Shown here: positions 10,964 to 24,540 of the stretch, piece by piece
How positions within the stretch are numbered: position 1 is the stretch's first letter
Layout: each line of letters begins with the position of its first letter
DNA from: Sipunculus nudus
Taxonomy: Eukaryota; Annelida; Sipuncula; Golfingiida; Sipunculidae
Direction of reading: 5' to 3'
Length of the DNA: 64,000 bases
NCBI GenBank assembly: GCA_026874595.1
Contig: CM049313.1
Location: 62,995,659 to 63,059,658, forward strand
The notes under the pieces: model-generated
Database searches by the model: none
The model's input: the letters and a program-made list of their open reading frames with translations, nothing else
Told to the model about the DNA's origin: nothing
Translations under genes and position numbers: made by a program

Positions 10964-13900
10964 CAAGGCCTACAGGCCTAATGCGAACCTTTGCATTGGG
11001 AAATACACCAGGTATAATTTTTCAAAACTGGACCATTACTTTTCATGTATAAGAACAATGCAAGTACTAAACATTTTGCATATGAAACAATTACACAAAC
11101 ATCACCGCTGAAATTCTCGTATGGGTGCACACAACACAAAAATGATTGTAGCTGGCACCACCAGTTTTGTATACAACAAAGCTATCAGAGATATATACAT
11201 ATGCCCAATTTTAGACTGATATATCAAACCCCTCCTGAGAAATAAGCAGGGAAACACTGTGCAAAAATTATTGTAGGTGGCACCACCAGTCTTGTATTTG
11301 ACAAAGCTATTGGATATGTATAAATATGCCCAATTTCAGGCTGATTATATCAAATTCCTCTGTAGAAATAAGGAGGCACAAACATTGTGCAAAGGTCATT
11401 GTAGATGGCGACACCTGTCTTGTGAACAAGAAAGCCATCACAGACAGGCAAATATATCAGGCCAATACATCAGACTTACCTTGAGTCTGATGCATGGGGC
11501 TGACCAGGCTTAGGTGAGACTGTGACAAATTGCTAGTTCAGGCTACTGCACTAAGTGAACTCACGACCTGCACCTGGATAGACTGAGCGAACTTTTGACC
11601 TGTACCTGGCTGCACTGAGTGAACTCTTGACCAGTTGCATAATCTGACACAGTGGGCAGTCTGCCAACACTATAAATAGAATGCAGCTACTGCACTGAGT
11701 GAACTAGCTAGACTGAGTGAACTTTTGACCTGTACCTAGCTGCACTGAGTGAACTCTTGACCTGTTACCTAATCTGATACAGTTGGAAGTCTGCTGAAGC
11801 TATAAATAGATCCAGACTGACCTTTGGCCTGTTGCCAAATCTGAAATAGTAGCCACATCATTGCATAAGCTCACAGATTGGCTCCACATGCAGCCCTGAG
11901 GGGCATGAAACCCATGAGGTGATCACATGATACTAATGAGGTGATCACATGCTACCCATGTGGTGATCACATGCTGGCCATGAGGTGTTAACATGACACC
12001 CATGCAGTGATCACATGCCTTGTGCCCGGCTGCACTGACTGAACTCTTGACCTATATCTGGCTGCAGTGAATAAACTCTTGATCTGTTGCAAAATCTGAA
12101 ACAGTTGGCATTTTTTCAACCTATTTAATGATACAGACACAATCTTTGCCTGTTGGTAAATCTGTTTACACATACTGAAAGACTTTGGATAAAATGCTTT
12201 TTTTTCAAGCTGACATATTCATAAACTTTTTACCAAAAATATCTATAATAATAAAAGATGCAGTTCTTTCATTGCTAAAGGTCCAATAATTCTGCCAAAA
12301 ATCATTCAAGTAAACTTGAACAAAGGCCACCTAAGAATAATTTTTGTGCAATGTCACAGAAGTTATAATTGAAACAACAATTTTGTAGAAGAACACTATT
12401 GCAGTCCTCAGTTTGAAATAGACATAATAATGGCCATGAGACCAACTTAAGCTTTTCACGACTCAACCAAAAATCAACAAACTCAATCTATTCTTATATG
12501 ATTGAAAGAACCATGTCCTAGGATAATTCTTTTGAAAATCTGAATGATTCGACTTGACAGTTTCATCATAAACATTATCAGCTGAAAGAGGTTAAAATAA
12601 TGAGGTTTTTGCAAATAAAAACCAGGTCAATGTAGGTGGCAACAGGAAATCTGCAACTTCAAATATGAGTCATGTGACCAACATTTGCACAATACTTGGT
12701 AATACTAGGTTCTGTCATTTCTGAGATTACTATGTCAGTATGCTTACTTGGCCAAATAACTAAGTTCAAATTTGTGTAATTCCACTAAAATTCATTAAAT
12801 GCAAACCATTTGAACAAACTTGAGAAGGCTTGCCTCTGGGATCATTTCTGTAAAATATTGAACAATCTGGCTTGACTGTTTACAAGTAATAGACTTTTAA
12901 GGTTTTTCAGCCTTTTCCCTATAAAATTCAAGTAAATGCAGATAACAAAAAAATAAGCTGAATCCCACAACATTTGATATGTGAGAGATTATTGCATAAA
13001 ATCTGGGGATGGTAACTCCTGCTATTCCTGAGAAATTAAGGGTTAATATACAGATGACCAATGACCCAAGTTCAAAAAAAGGTCAAGGCAGGTGGCGCCA
13101 CCAATACCTGAATTTCATATATGACTCATGTGACCAACACTGGCATAAAATTTGGTGATGAAAGCTCCGGCCGTTTCTGAAATTGTCATTTTAGTATGCT
13201 TTTTTAGACAGATGACTAAGTTCAACTTCCTGTAACTCGGCCAAAATCCACCCAAATTGTACCATTTGAACAAACTGGAGAAGGATGGTATAAGAGATAA
13301 TTTCTGTGTAATATTGAACAATTTGGCTTGACAGTTTTGGAGGAGAAGATTTTAAACAATTTTTTAGCTTTTTCTCAATAAAATCTAAGAAAATGCAGAG
13401 TTTTTCAGATGGCTGATTTTTTAAATTAAATTTCATGATGCTAGCTCAAGTCATTGTAAAATATTAAACAAATTAGCCTCAGTTGTGTCCTTCAAAAATG
13501 TTTTGCAGGTTTATAACTCTTATAGGAAAATACAGAAAAATGGCTAAGTTAAGCTTCTCATAACTCGGCCAAAAATCACTGAACCAAAACCATTTGAACA
13601 AACTTGAATTATCAACATCTAAGGATAATTAATGTGTTAGATTTAAGAATTTGGCCCAGTGGTTTTCGAGAAGATCTTTTTAGCCACTGAGCTAAAATGG
13701 GCTGTCATGGCATATGGCTAAATTCAGCTTCCCATAACTCAGCCAAAAGTCACTGAACTGAGACCATTTGAACAAAATTCAGAAAGCACTACCCTAAGAT
13801 CATTTCTGTGCGATATAAAACAATTTGGCCATAAGGTTTCAGAGAAGAAGTTTTTTGTAGCCCTCAGTATGATAAGGGCACTGATGACCCCTGTACAAAA

Positions 13901-14409
13901 AAGGCTGATGCAGGTGGCGCCACCAATAACTCAATTTCAGATATGACTCATGTGACAAACATTCCCATAAAATTTGGTGATGACAGCTCCAACAGTTTCT
14001 GAGATTGTAATTTTAGTATGCTTTTTTGGACAGATGACTAAGTTTAACTTCTTTTAACTTGGCCAAAAATCACCAAACTTTAACCATTTGAACAAACTTG
14101 AGAGAGATTGTTCCAGGGATCATTTCTGTGAAATATTGGACAATTTGGCTGAACAGTTTCAGAGAAGAAGATTTTTAAAGGTTTTTAAGCTTTTTCCCTA
14201 TAAAATCTAAGAAAATGCAGTTAGCCAAAAAATAAGCAAAATACGATGGAGTTTTTTAGATGACTAATTTTTTGCATAAAATTTTGTAATGCTAACTCTT
14301 GCCATTTTCAAGATAGTATGGGTTAACGTACAGACGACAGATGACAGACGACGGCTGATGGATGCCGGACGACGCCACATCATCGCATAAGCTCACAGGT
14401 TCGCTGAAA
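10964..14409 (+). mobile_element. Family B non-autonomous element, copy B2 (3.4 kb)
   Basis: The left end CAAGGCCTACAGGCCT (hairpin 10966-10979) is followed by GCGAACCT. The right end carries CACAGGTTCGC (14394-14404), preceded by a degenerate GACGG-type microsatellite (about 14330-14370). Core sub-repeats contain GGTGGCGCCACC (13092, 13915) or decayed forms such as GGTGGCACCACC. A second sub-family ('TAACTCGGCCAAAAATCAC' blocks) recurs several times between about 12470 and 14200. No coding capacity was recognised. Confidence 0.8.
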
Positions 14410-16765
14410 TTTGCATATTAATGAAGGGTGAAAAAAGTTATTTAACATTTGATTTAACATTTTTCTCAGATCTGTAGGCTACTTTCTCTCACTTGCATGC
14501 TCACACTATGAACAATTTCAGGTTAACACATGTCAAAGGTCATTCAGTCAAAGGTCATACAGGAGGTCATTCTCATCTGTGTCCTGCATGCAACTATCAG
14601 TGCATCTTAAGAATGCATGCAGTCTTGTGTGACAGAAGAATTCATTGAAAGAACCATGCAAAGGACTCACTTATAAGGATGCATGTGATCAAAGATCTTC
14701 TAAATTCATTAATTTAATGGCAGATAGTTGATTGCATACAGATTTATGTAAACATTTCACTAATTACTGAATAATCAATGCAACCATTTCTGGGAAATGT
14801 CATCTCACATCATTTTACATAGGACAAAGATTCATGTTTGCAATGGTTCAAGATATTTATCATAAATGATGACTGAATGAAAAATACTGCAGTAACTTTG
14901 ACCAATGACAGAAGTCTGAATTTAAAAGTATTCACATTTTTGTTCTTTTGCTAGTGGTCTACTAAAATTAAAAACATTTTTTTTTCTGTGTTCTGAAAAT
15001 ATCTCTCCAATACATGATAAGGCTATTGACTAGAAGTTCCAGGCTTTTATAGCCCTTATCCCTACAGATATAGGTCATTATACAGAAAACAACCAAATTA
15101 ATGAAAATTCATGTCCCTTGCATTCACGTACCCTAGTAAATATATATATCATATGTCATCATGCTTCTGGGGTTGAATTTCAGAATCTTATATTTTCTGC
15201 TTAAAATATACAATACTTCCAAAATTATCACATTCACAAGAAATCCACAAGATGATGAACTATAATTCCATTTATTTGACCAGGAAGAGCTTGGCCAAGG
15301 TCACCAATTTTTCAATCTCAACCAGTTATTGGATTAAACAACTCATGTATCAAATTTGAGAACAAAATATGCAGTACTTCAAAAGTTATGGGGTTATCAA
15401 AAAGTTTATATTTGATTTGACCTGCAAGATCAAGGTAAAATACACATCAGGTTTAAGGACACAAGATGAAACCACAGCTGAGAAACTGATATGATTGCTG
15501 TCATCTGAGAGTCTCAAAAATAGAAAAAAATGTGTCAAAATTAGAGAAAAATACAGGTGGTGCACCAGTCTTTCACAGCTGATGAAACTGTCAGTAATCA
15601 ATAAGCAAAGCAATAATCACAGCAATCCTTGTATTAATTACAGAGATACTGGAGGCTTTGTATCAAATATGTAGTTATTCTCTGGTGCACAAACAAGCCT
15701 CATTACTCAGAGAAAACAGGTCATAGTGATCTAATTTCAGGTTTGAAAGGATTTTGTTAGGAGCCCAATGGATGTTAAGTTAGAAGTTTCTGGTTCTATC
15801 CATTACAAAATATGTGCCCTGTTAATGGACAACCAGATGGCCGGACAACTGTCGAAGCATGAACAATACAGCTCAGATCACTTGCAGTCAGCTTAGCTCA
15901 AAATTGATAAAAAGATTAAAAGTTTCATGACATTTTCACAAATTTTCACAAAAAAATTCATGACTCTTTAGAACTTTCATTTCTCATACATATTTCATGA
16001 ATTTTTAATTTCTTCATTGGCTATATATTTAAAATAAATTAAGTAAATTTGTAAGTGTTCCATCATTATCCATATCATAATCTGGTGATAATACAATTAA
16101 ATGTTTTGCACTCACCTTTTCTTTTAAGGAAGCAAAATCATGTATATTTTTATTCATTTTGTCACATACATAAGAATAACTCTATTTTAAGTGATATTGT
16201 AACATTGGATATAACCTAACATGTAATAAAAGGAAACCCCTCCCAAATATTATGTCATTTTTATGAATTCCACAGTAAGCATACTGAACAAATTCAAAAT
16301 CAATTCAACAGCAAATTCCAGAAACTGTACATTAGATTGTGCTGCTTGCAAGCTGCATACAGCTCCTATTATTAAGTTTTGCTTAAAACCAAAATAGTAC
16401 ATAATTTTACATGAAGCTGATTTACAAAGGTTGTTGATGTATGCATCCCTTGCAAATAGGTTATTGTGTGTCTTATTAGTCCAATATTTACTGCAGTTTT
16501 ACTACATGTATGCTTATTATAATCAAATGTGATTGGTTTGGATGTACTACTACCACAGTACTTTGTTTGTTGCTTGCCAAAATAGTAAGTATTTTCTGTT
16601 AAGAGATAAAGAGAGATTTAAATAGGCCTACACTTGATTTAATAGCATTCATTTACAGCTAAACACTGACGCACATTTTGAAGAAAGTTGAACCCATGAA
16701 GTGATTTAACTACACTTTTACATAATGGTTCAGGCATGCCACTAAAAACTTTATTTACCAACACA
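14410..16765. other. SERINC intron 4, with a decayed family A-like element at about 15030-15910
   Basis: The stretch is AT-rich. Between about 15030 and 15910 it has family A-like features: ACAGGTGGTGCACCAG at 15552, and a tail CTCAGATCACTTGCAG followed by TCAGCTTAGCTCAAAA. These are old, heavily mutated copies. No exon was seen. Confidence 0.5.
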
Positions 16766-16964
16766 CAGTGAAACCTGTTTAATTAGCCTACCTGTGAGAC
16801 TGGCCAATAGTGGTCTTAATTCATAGAAAGTATAACCAATGTAAATGCTTTCTGTTTACTCCAGGATGATCTTAATAGACAGGTGGTCTTAATTGACAGG
16901 TGGTCTTAATTGACAGGTGGTCTTATTATTATTAGACAGTTGGTCTGTCAGACAGGTTCCACTG
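16766..16964. mobile_element. ~200-bp MITE with CAGTGRAACCTGT inverted ends
   Basis: The left end is CAGTGAAACCTGTTTAA and the right end GACAGGTTCCACTG, imperfect inverted repeats. The interior has several copies of GGTGGTCTTAATTGACA. A related copy lies at about 20684-20840. The ends resemble those of small Tc1/pogo-like MITEs, but no clear TA duplication could be defined. Confidence 0.65.
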
Positions 16965-19900
16965 TATTTATCATACTGCATACAGCAAATTTTTAGAGTG
17001 TTTTTTATAACCTGGGTTAGATTTTATATACGGACCCATGAGTTACAAAAAAAACTGAGGTTCACAGCACTTCATGCAAGTAAATCAGACAGAACCCAGC
17101 AGGTCAGAGTTAAAATAAGCATCACTGAGGTAGCTTACCCTGGCCAAAGGTCATGTCACCTGTGAACATTTATATACACATGCAAATATAGTTTAGTCCA
17201 GTTGTGTATATATAAATTATTATACATGTGTTAGTTTTATATTAAATATTATTTGCAGTGCTGCCACTCTCAATATAAATAACAAAAAAAAATCTTTCCA
17301 GAGACCATTTGAAAATACATACCTACATGAGGATTCTAGATCACCAAGCCTAGCCCAATCAGATAAACCAAATAGAATCTAACCAGAAAAGAAATTTATA
17401 AAGGAGAAGGGAAACTTTATAAGTGATTTTGTTTAAATTGGCATAAATTTGCATGTTTAATGAATTTCAAAATTCTGTGTGCACACAAGTTATGAATCCC
17501 ACAACAAGCCCTGTCTGAGAGAGCCAGCACACTCTTCAGCTGCTGATTGGCTGGCAAATGGAGCTGTGGCTTGACTGCTCCTGGATTATGACCTTTAGCA
17601 GCAGTCTTCTGAGCTTAAAACCTTAAATCCTGATAAGTAAGGCCCTGTTTATTGATGCTTAATTAGTGAAGGCTTGAGTAGCCAGGTGACCTAATAAGTA
17701 GTTGCTTTCCTGCCAGATGTGAGATATATTGTGGGGTGTTTTTTTTGTAAAAATTCGCATTAAATTTTAAAATCTTCAGACCAACAACAAAAATAATATT
17801 TATTTACAACAGATCAAATAGGGGATATTCTGAGGATTCAAAATATTTTTATCCCATTGAGATTTAAAGAAATTTCAATAGAAAATTTTAAAGCTACCTG
17901 AACCAAGGTAGTTTGATGATATCAAGACCTAAAGGGTCTTTGCAAATGCTACGTATACAGGATTCAAACCTATCCTCACTTAACCCCAAGCCTTGCACCC
18001 TTACCAAAACACCATCAATCTCCACAGTGTGTATATGAGTTTTTTTCATCTTTTCATGTGCTACAGATTGCACAAAGTATATCCCTAAGTCACACGAAGT
18101 TACTAGCCTATTATGTCTGCTGCTGTTTTAAACAATTGATTATGAGAAGATTCATACTTAGAAAGCGTAAAAAGTTGTAACAAGAGCACTAAAAAAGTGC
18201 ATGATATGCCTGCCATATGTCTTGTGACCTTTGACTTTATTCAATACACATGGATTTTGCTGAAAACTTTATTCAGGTGAGTAACTCTGTTAGTGAATAT
18301 TAATGTGTTTCATGAAAATCAATGAGATTTTTGGTGGGTCATTACAGTGCCACCAAAGTCTGCTAACATCTGACATTATTATATATGCATGGATTTTGCA
18401 AGGAATTGAACTAAGATGAGATATTATATTGGTTAATATTTCTCTTCAGTTGCGTCAGTATCCATTATATTCCTGGTATAAGTTATAGTTGGCGACACCA
18501 CATAGAAAACTGGTGATCTCTGACCTCATTTAACAGGAATGAATCTAGTTTAAAATCAAACTCTGGCAAAATAATCTATTGGTAAGTAGTTAAATGAGTT
18601 TCATTAAAATCCATGCAAGACCTCATAAGTTATCACTGTATCATAAAAACAGTACAAAACTAATAAAATTTCTTAAGTGGCAGCACTGCATTCATCAAAG
18701 GTTAAATTACAAACAGACAAGGAAACTGTGTATGTACAAAACACCACAGTCAAGCTTGCTGTTACAATGTACAAAGGATTTCCAGAGATGCCAACCATAA
18801 TAATGATCACTGCAGAGGGACACCGGGAAACAGAGTGAAAATCATGAACAGGTCTTTGGACACACTTGCTGCCTATCAAAACTATCATAGTCTTGGGGTG
18901 ATAGAGAATTCAAGCATTGGAATAAAAGATGCACCAAGCCAGGAAAACCTTTCTGTTACCATAGATCTTTTTTTAATGGCCGCACATCCAGTTATATCCG
19001 CACCCTGAGTTTGGTAATTTTATGAAAGGCCTGTTTGAAGCAACACTTCAGCCATAAACCTACCAAAATTTACATTTTATGACAGCATTTTGTTCTTAAT
19101 CCAGAGTAGGCAAAGTCATGCATTCAAGTTCAAACTTACTTTTATTGTTTTTCTTAAATATCTCAATGAATACATGATTAAATAATGCTTAATTACCATG
19201 AGAGCAGCTCTCAAATCATTCATAAACATGACATAATTTTGTTGGAGTTGTCTCAGGAGGAGTTGGGGGTGCAGTTGTGGGGTACAAGCTTAACAGCAAT
19301 GTCTGCTGAGGATATCATAATAGTGAAACAATTACTCTACCTGTAATATTTATACAGATATAATAAAAGTTGGCATCCCTGGAGGTATAATAATCTTCAT
19401 CTTACCATTTCTTAAATTTCCTCCTGTAAATAACATTACACTTGCAAGGTACATCCACATTAATAAGCAATTCACCTTAATGTTTGCTGTCATGACAGTC
19501 TAGTGAAGTACAGAACAACCAAAGCTGCTTTTTATAAAATGTACATTGTAAATTGTCAAGTATTATCAAGTACACAATATCATGTGACCAAACATGATTT
19601 ATCCACAAATGTAAGGATCCTAACAAATGTTCTGCATCTGCTATACTTTAATCACTCTGGCACAATTTAATCACAGAGAACTAAATTACATGAACACGAA
19701 GCTAAACTGTTACTTGCTCTACATATGTGACATTAGCATATTTCACTGATTAGATGCCAGACCTTGAATAGTGGCCTGCCTTATTAGTAGCCAGTTAGAA
19801 AATGTCTAAATCAAATAACTGCCAGTCTTGTTTAGAGGCTGGGGTACAGGAGTACTTTCCATGTCTGCCGCCAGTCATTAAATTGTGTGCAATTATGGGT

Positions 19901-20476
19901 AATATTGACCTGAGTCCAGGGACTGTTGTATGAATTTCTCTTTGTGTAAAGAGACTTTAAATATAAATTTTCCCTTTTATTTTAAGTGTCATGCCTATTT
20001 TTCCTTAATGGGTGCAAATATTCCCTTATTCTTCAATTATGATTAAAGCTGATCATCAATCCTAGCAAACATGGCACAATACATTTTTAATAAAATCCAA
20101 CTTTAAATTAAAGCCTGCTTTGTTTGTTTGCCAGGTCAAAGCAGGGTCTGAAAATAATAAATGCTTAGGCATCTGATCAAGGAAATATGGTAGTTCTTTT
20201 CATTTTGACCTGCAGTGATACCCATTTTGCTTTATGTTTAGTGTTTATTCATTGTTTATTTATTATTCCTGTTAAACTTAAATTTACTCTGTTCTAAACA
20301 TCACATGTTCCTTTTTTATCTGAACTGTAATCTTAGAATATTTGTCCATACTTAGATATGAAAATGCAGTTGTCCTTAATTGCCGTTGGTTTATGTAAAG
20401 CCACTGAAAGGCTTAAATATCCCTTCTAATTGGGTGGCTATGAGGTGTGCATGTATAATGAGGTAAGATTACCAAC
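16965..20476. other. SERINC intron 4, distal part
   Basis: AT-rich, mostly unique sequence with no recognised gene. One element-like block near 17480-17720 (CAGCTGCTGATTGGCTGG) shares short motifs with 56820-57080. Confidence 0.45.
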
Positions 20477-20571
20477 CTTCAGCTATCCTGGCAGTGTAGA
20501 AGATACGGCTTGGGATGTAAAAACTGCCAATGATGAGTCCCAGGAGAATAAAAAATTTCACCAACCAGTAT
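20477..20571 (-). CDS. SERINC: SERINC exon 4 (GSFYIP block)
   Basis: The exon is 95 nt, entering with one base of a split Gly codon and leaving in phase 1. It encodes YWLVKFFILLGLIIGSFYIP followed by SRIFYTARIAE. 'GSFYIP' after a hydrophobic helix is a hallmark of SERINC proteins. The acceptor is TTCTTTCCAG and the donor is GAAG|GTTGGT. The loop after 'FYIP' is a few residues longer than in vertebrate SERINCs, so the exact donor is slightly less certain. GTTGGT is the only nearby GT that keeps the phase required by exon 5. Confidence 0.9.
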
Positions 20572-20683
20572 CTGGAAAGAATAAACGAATAAATGAAAGC
20601 ACTTCAAGTCAAATCTCTGTGCAGCATAAATTAAACTATCAAACTTTCATTTGACTGAAAATAACTTCACAATATGACCACCA

Positions 20684-20840
20684 GTAGGACTGGCTAAAAG
20701 TGGTCTTAATTCACAGGTGGTCTTACTAGACAGGTTAGAGGTCAGTAATAATGAATGTGAATGTGCTTGGTTCACTGAAGAGTGGTCTTAACAGACAAGT
20801 AGTCCTATTTCACCGATGGTCTTTCAGACAGGTTCCACTG
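20684..20840. mobile_element. Second, left-truncated copy of the CAGTGRAACCTGT MITE
   Basis: It contains AGTGGTCTTAATTCACAGG, repeated GGTCTTA motifs and the right end AGACAGGTTCCACTG. It is homologous to 16766-16964, but its left end is less well preserved. Confidence 0.6.
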
Positions 20841-20880
20841 TTCTAAAAAATAAATTATGGAACTGAAAATCTGATTATTT

Positions 20881-21210
20881 AACCAACAACAATTGGAATA
20901 AACTTGAGAGAGATTGTTCTAGGGAACATTTCTGTGAAATATTGGACAAATTGGCTGGACAGTTTTAGAGAAGAAGATTTTTAAAGGTTTTTAAGCTTTT
21001 TCTCTCTAAAATATAAATTAATGCAGATACCCAATAATAAGCTCTAGGGCAACAAGTTTCACATGTGACTAATTCTGACATGTAATTTGGAGCTGCTAGT
21101 GCAAACAGTTTCTGACTTACAGCCATGGACGGCGGACAGCCAACCTTGGATGGCTGACGTTGGACGGAGGACAAGGCGCGATTGGAATAAGCTCACAGGT
21201 TTGCCAAAAA
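20881..21210 (+). mobile_element. Truncated family B element, 3' end only (B3)
   Basis: The block from about 20881 (AAACTTGAGAGAGATTG) through GGACGGCGGACAG to AAGCTCACAGGTTTGCCA is closely similar to the last ~330 bp of B1. The left two thirds of the element are missing. It lies 300 bp from SERINC exon 4. Confidence 0.75.
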
Positions 21211-22420
21211 TGAATGATTTTATGGGTGTTAAATGTATCTTTTAAATTTCATGAATTTTTTTATAACTGAAATTCCACCTTTCAAATCTCATGCCTACTT
21301 GTCAATTATAAGCATTTACCAAAATATGATTGATAGATTACTCACATATTATTAAGGATATAACAATGTATTAAACAAGTGATGCATTTATTCAATGACA
21401 TGCAATAATTTGAAAATATATTCACAATTCCTCAATCATATTTTTAATTATTTATTTTTCAATGCAAACAGCTATTTGTAAGGAAACCTGAATGTATTGC
21501 AGACTTTATGATGTTTTTTATGATAATCATTTATGCTCATTGATTCACCTAGCTTATTAGCACACTAAAGACCACATTAACACAGGTGCAGTTCTATTCT
21601 GTAAAAATGTTGCCTTTTTTGTTGATAACAAGAAACTTGGATATAAGGATACATTTTTAGTATCATTTTCTTCCCTATGAACATAATGGGACACTTCTCA
21701 TGTACATACACAAGACATTTTAATGTTAAAGGGGCCTATTCAAATACCTGATGACTATTTAGGTGGCAGGAGTGGTCCCCGAACCTGACCTGACTTTGTT
21801 TCAGTTTTTCCTTTGCATGGAACAATCTAATGCTTTACCCCCTAAATACCCCCCTAATACCCCCTAAAGTATACATTTTCTGAAAGCTAAGAAAATTCTC
21901 TATAGTTTGGTGATCATAAACTTTGTTTCTGAGGAAAAGGTTTGAATTTGTAAGAATTTTTATTTAATTTTATTTTTTAACAAAAAACTGTTTATTCCAG
22001 CACAACTAAAGCAGATACAGAAAATCTTCTTAAATAAATCGAGAATTTAGATAATAATCCCCAGGCATTTTTTTGTTTAGTGAGTTAAGTTTAAAAATTA
22101 CGATTTACAGAGTATTTAATTTTGAAATCTTCACAAATCATTTCATTTTTTACTTTTACCTTAATAAAATCTTTCAAATTAAGTATAGGCGTAAAATAAA
22201 AAAACTCTTTTTAGAAGACATATTAACAATTATATATCTCAAAGATGGTATGTTTCGAACAAGTGATTACTGAGAAATAACGCTCTAAAGATAAGGTGTT
22301 CAGGTGGAATGATGTTTCGAGAAAATGGCCATAAACTATATTCGTCGAGATCATTCGTCCTACACACGTAAATAACCACAACTACACGTTGACAGTCACA
22401 TGAATTTGGTCAAGACGGTG
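21211..22420. other. SERINC intron 3, AT-rich stretch without gene
   Basis: No exon, RNA gene or element ends were recognised. Confidence 0.4.
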
Positions 22421-22825
22421 GTTCTTATAAAACCATGCTATAATAACATTGATTAATTGACTATCTTGCTTTAAAAACGTATTTAAATGATAAAAGTTTG
22501 TCCTGTCACTCCAGCGACTTGTCAAACACCACGTGCATGGACTTCAGTAGGCGGAGTTTACAGTTTTGGCCGAGTGCTAAGGTGCCCTGAGCACTCCACA
22601 ACCGGGACCCGCGGCTGAACAGGTTCTTATAAAACCATGCTATAATAACATTGATTAATTGACTATCTTGCTTTAAAAACATATTTAAACGATTAAAGTT
22701 TGTCCTGTCACTCCAGCGACTTGTCAAACACCACGTGCATGGACTTCAGTAGGCGGAGTTAACAGTTTTGGCCGAGTGCCAAGGTGCCCTGAGCACTCCA
22801 CAACCGGGACCCGTGGCTGAACAGG
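22421..22825. repeat. Two tandem copies of a 202-bp unit
   Basis: GTTCTTATAAAACCATGC occurs at 22421 and 22623, and the following ~200 bp repeat almost exactly. Each unit contains CACGTG and TTGGCCGAGTGCTAAGG, which resembles a tRNA A-box. The rest does not fold into a convincing tRNA from inspection, so a tRNA-derived fragment is only a possibility. Confidence 0.8.
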
Positions 22826-23204
22826 TGCATAGCCGGGCCTAATAGGTAACCGCGTGTTTACATAAGAACAAGGGGAGCAGGATCTATGGCCATTCAAGGA
22901 GAAGGAAGATTGATTTACTTATCACAGTTTACATACATTACAGGTATTTGGGAGTCGACAATAGAGACGAGTTTATAAAGATCATACAAATCTGGTATAA
23001 AATAAATTATATATTTACTGACTACCGAGCGTCAACATTTGTGTCATGGAGAGTGCCTCATATTAGTTATTATAAATAGTTGTACAATCCATGTAAAATA
23101 AATAAAGTTTATATTTAAATCTCGCTTACACATACAAGTCATATGTGAAATCTGGATTTATTGTTTATTGGAGGAAAGTACAACAGCAGCTGACAATAGC
23201 TCTT

Positions 23205-23498
23205 TTAGTTAATAACACTGGAAAGTAGATAGGTGTCAGCCTCCGGTTTTCCTTCATGCGTAAACGTAGAGATACCGTCATCTGACGATTCATCGTCGCT
23301 GGCCATCAGTTTGATCACGGAAGTAGGTTCAGCCCGCTGAGACTTGATATCATTATACTGCTGCAGTTTTTAAGTGGCATTCGAGATTTGCGTCTTCGGC
23401 CCCTCGTAGTTTCGTTTGGTATTGGCGTAATATTTCTTTGTTGCATTGTTGACAGTATGAATATCATAGACGTTATGGTTGGGATATGAAGCAGCTTA
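23205..23498 (-). pseudogene. Decayed C-terminal coding region of an unidentified protein
   Basis: One minus-strand frame reads AASYPNHNVYDIHTVNNATK, then a polar stretch (KRNYEGPKTQISNAT), one TAA, and KLQQYNDIKSQRAEP, KLMASDDESSDDG ... LLSSVIN and a stop at 23205. The acidic/serine-rich tail has a coding-like composition and resembles the cytoplasmic tail of a membrane protein, but I do not recognise the family. Upstream the same frame has several stops, so this is either a pseudogene or a terminal exon with one nonsense change. It lies inside SERINC intron 3, on the same strand. Confidence 0.4.
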
Positions 23499-23500
23499 TT

Positions 23501-24063
23501 ATAAAGTAATTTTACGTATCTGTCGATAGGCTCAGGATATAGCAGAAATAACATGATGTCAAGTGAAAATTTGTGTTTCGGCGTAACATACCCGACAAAA
23601 GACAGAAAGGCCAATGACACTAACAGATCATTCACAAGGACGGGTTTGTTTGCACACTAATTAGCTATAGTTAGGGTTGCTCCCCAACACTTATCAGATG
23701 TATGCTCAGCTAATTAGATTTGGCAATCAAACATCTACCGTCAGTACTTGCCACCTCCTGCACGGAGGTACTTGGCCAATGCATTAATTTAACTCTTGCA
23801 CCTCGCGATTGGCTGAATGACCCAGGTGAGAGCTTGGGGCAGAGTGATTGACAGGCCAGTGGCAGGGCTGGAGTTAGTTTACAAACACCCTGTCAACACA
23901 TCTAAGTGTTTACTAAATAGAAATAACCCTTTTTCACAAAATGCAAACGGCGACCCAAAATGTGCTCAGCTGCATTAGATCCACCCAGTATTCAATATTA
24001 CATATACCTTTTATTGAAAAAACACCAATTTTCAGGATTTTGACCAGTCCTGCTACCTTAACA
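23501..24063. other. SERINC intron 3, unique stretch
   Basis: No gene or element was recognised. A 151-codon open frame on the plus strand starting at 23941 runs into the dispersed repeat that follows and has no recognisable domain, so it is not called. Confidence 0.4.
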
Positions 24064-24460
24064 AAAAACAATCCCCTTGAACCTTCCATAAACATAAGCT
24101 ACGAAGCAGAGAATCCAAGGTGCAAAAGCCATTCGTTTTGTTTATATCCATGTGTTAATAGCATGTTTGGGGCCCACCAAATTAATCTAAACACATTACA
24201 CAAGGATCTGGTGGCAAGTCAGACTAACCAGTATTTTGCAAATGGTGTTAAGCAACTAGTGAGCATGCAGATTCCTCACACATGTTTTTTCTGGTTGTCT
24301 ACATGGGCACATGTTCCGTGTTCACTAACAGCTTGTAGATACACAAGGTCGTACATCTGTCACAGAGAGGTTATACAAACTTTTTTTAACCACTAATTAT
24401 ATAGTTTATTAATATGTACACTACGTCAGCCGGAAATCACATAAATTCTACAGATAAGGC
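24064..24460. repeat. Dispersed repeat, copy 1 (partner near 57160-57680)
   Basis: Shared blocks with the partner include CCTTGAACCTT, TTTTGTTTATATCCATGTGT, GTGGCAAGTCAGAC, ACTAACAGCTTGTAGATA (variant) and CTACAGATAAGGCAGGT, in the same order. The partner has some different internal sequence. The type of element is unknown. Confidence 0.65.
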
Positions 24461-24540
24461 AGGTAATTAGGCCCCTTTTAATTTAAATCCATGTGAAACA
24501 AAATAGACAAACTAATTAATGGATCAAAGACCATTCTTAC

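Noticed and set aside
22536-22620. tRNA gene (TTGGCCGAGTGCTAAGG resembles an A-box)
   Set aside because: No matching B-box at the right distance and no cloverleaf could be traced by eye.
23941-24396. 151-codon plus-strand open frame
   Set aside because: Most of it lies in a dispersed repeat that also occurs at 57160-57680 without the frame, and no domain is recognisable.
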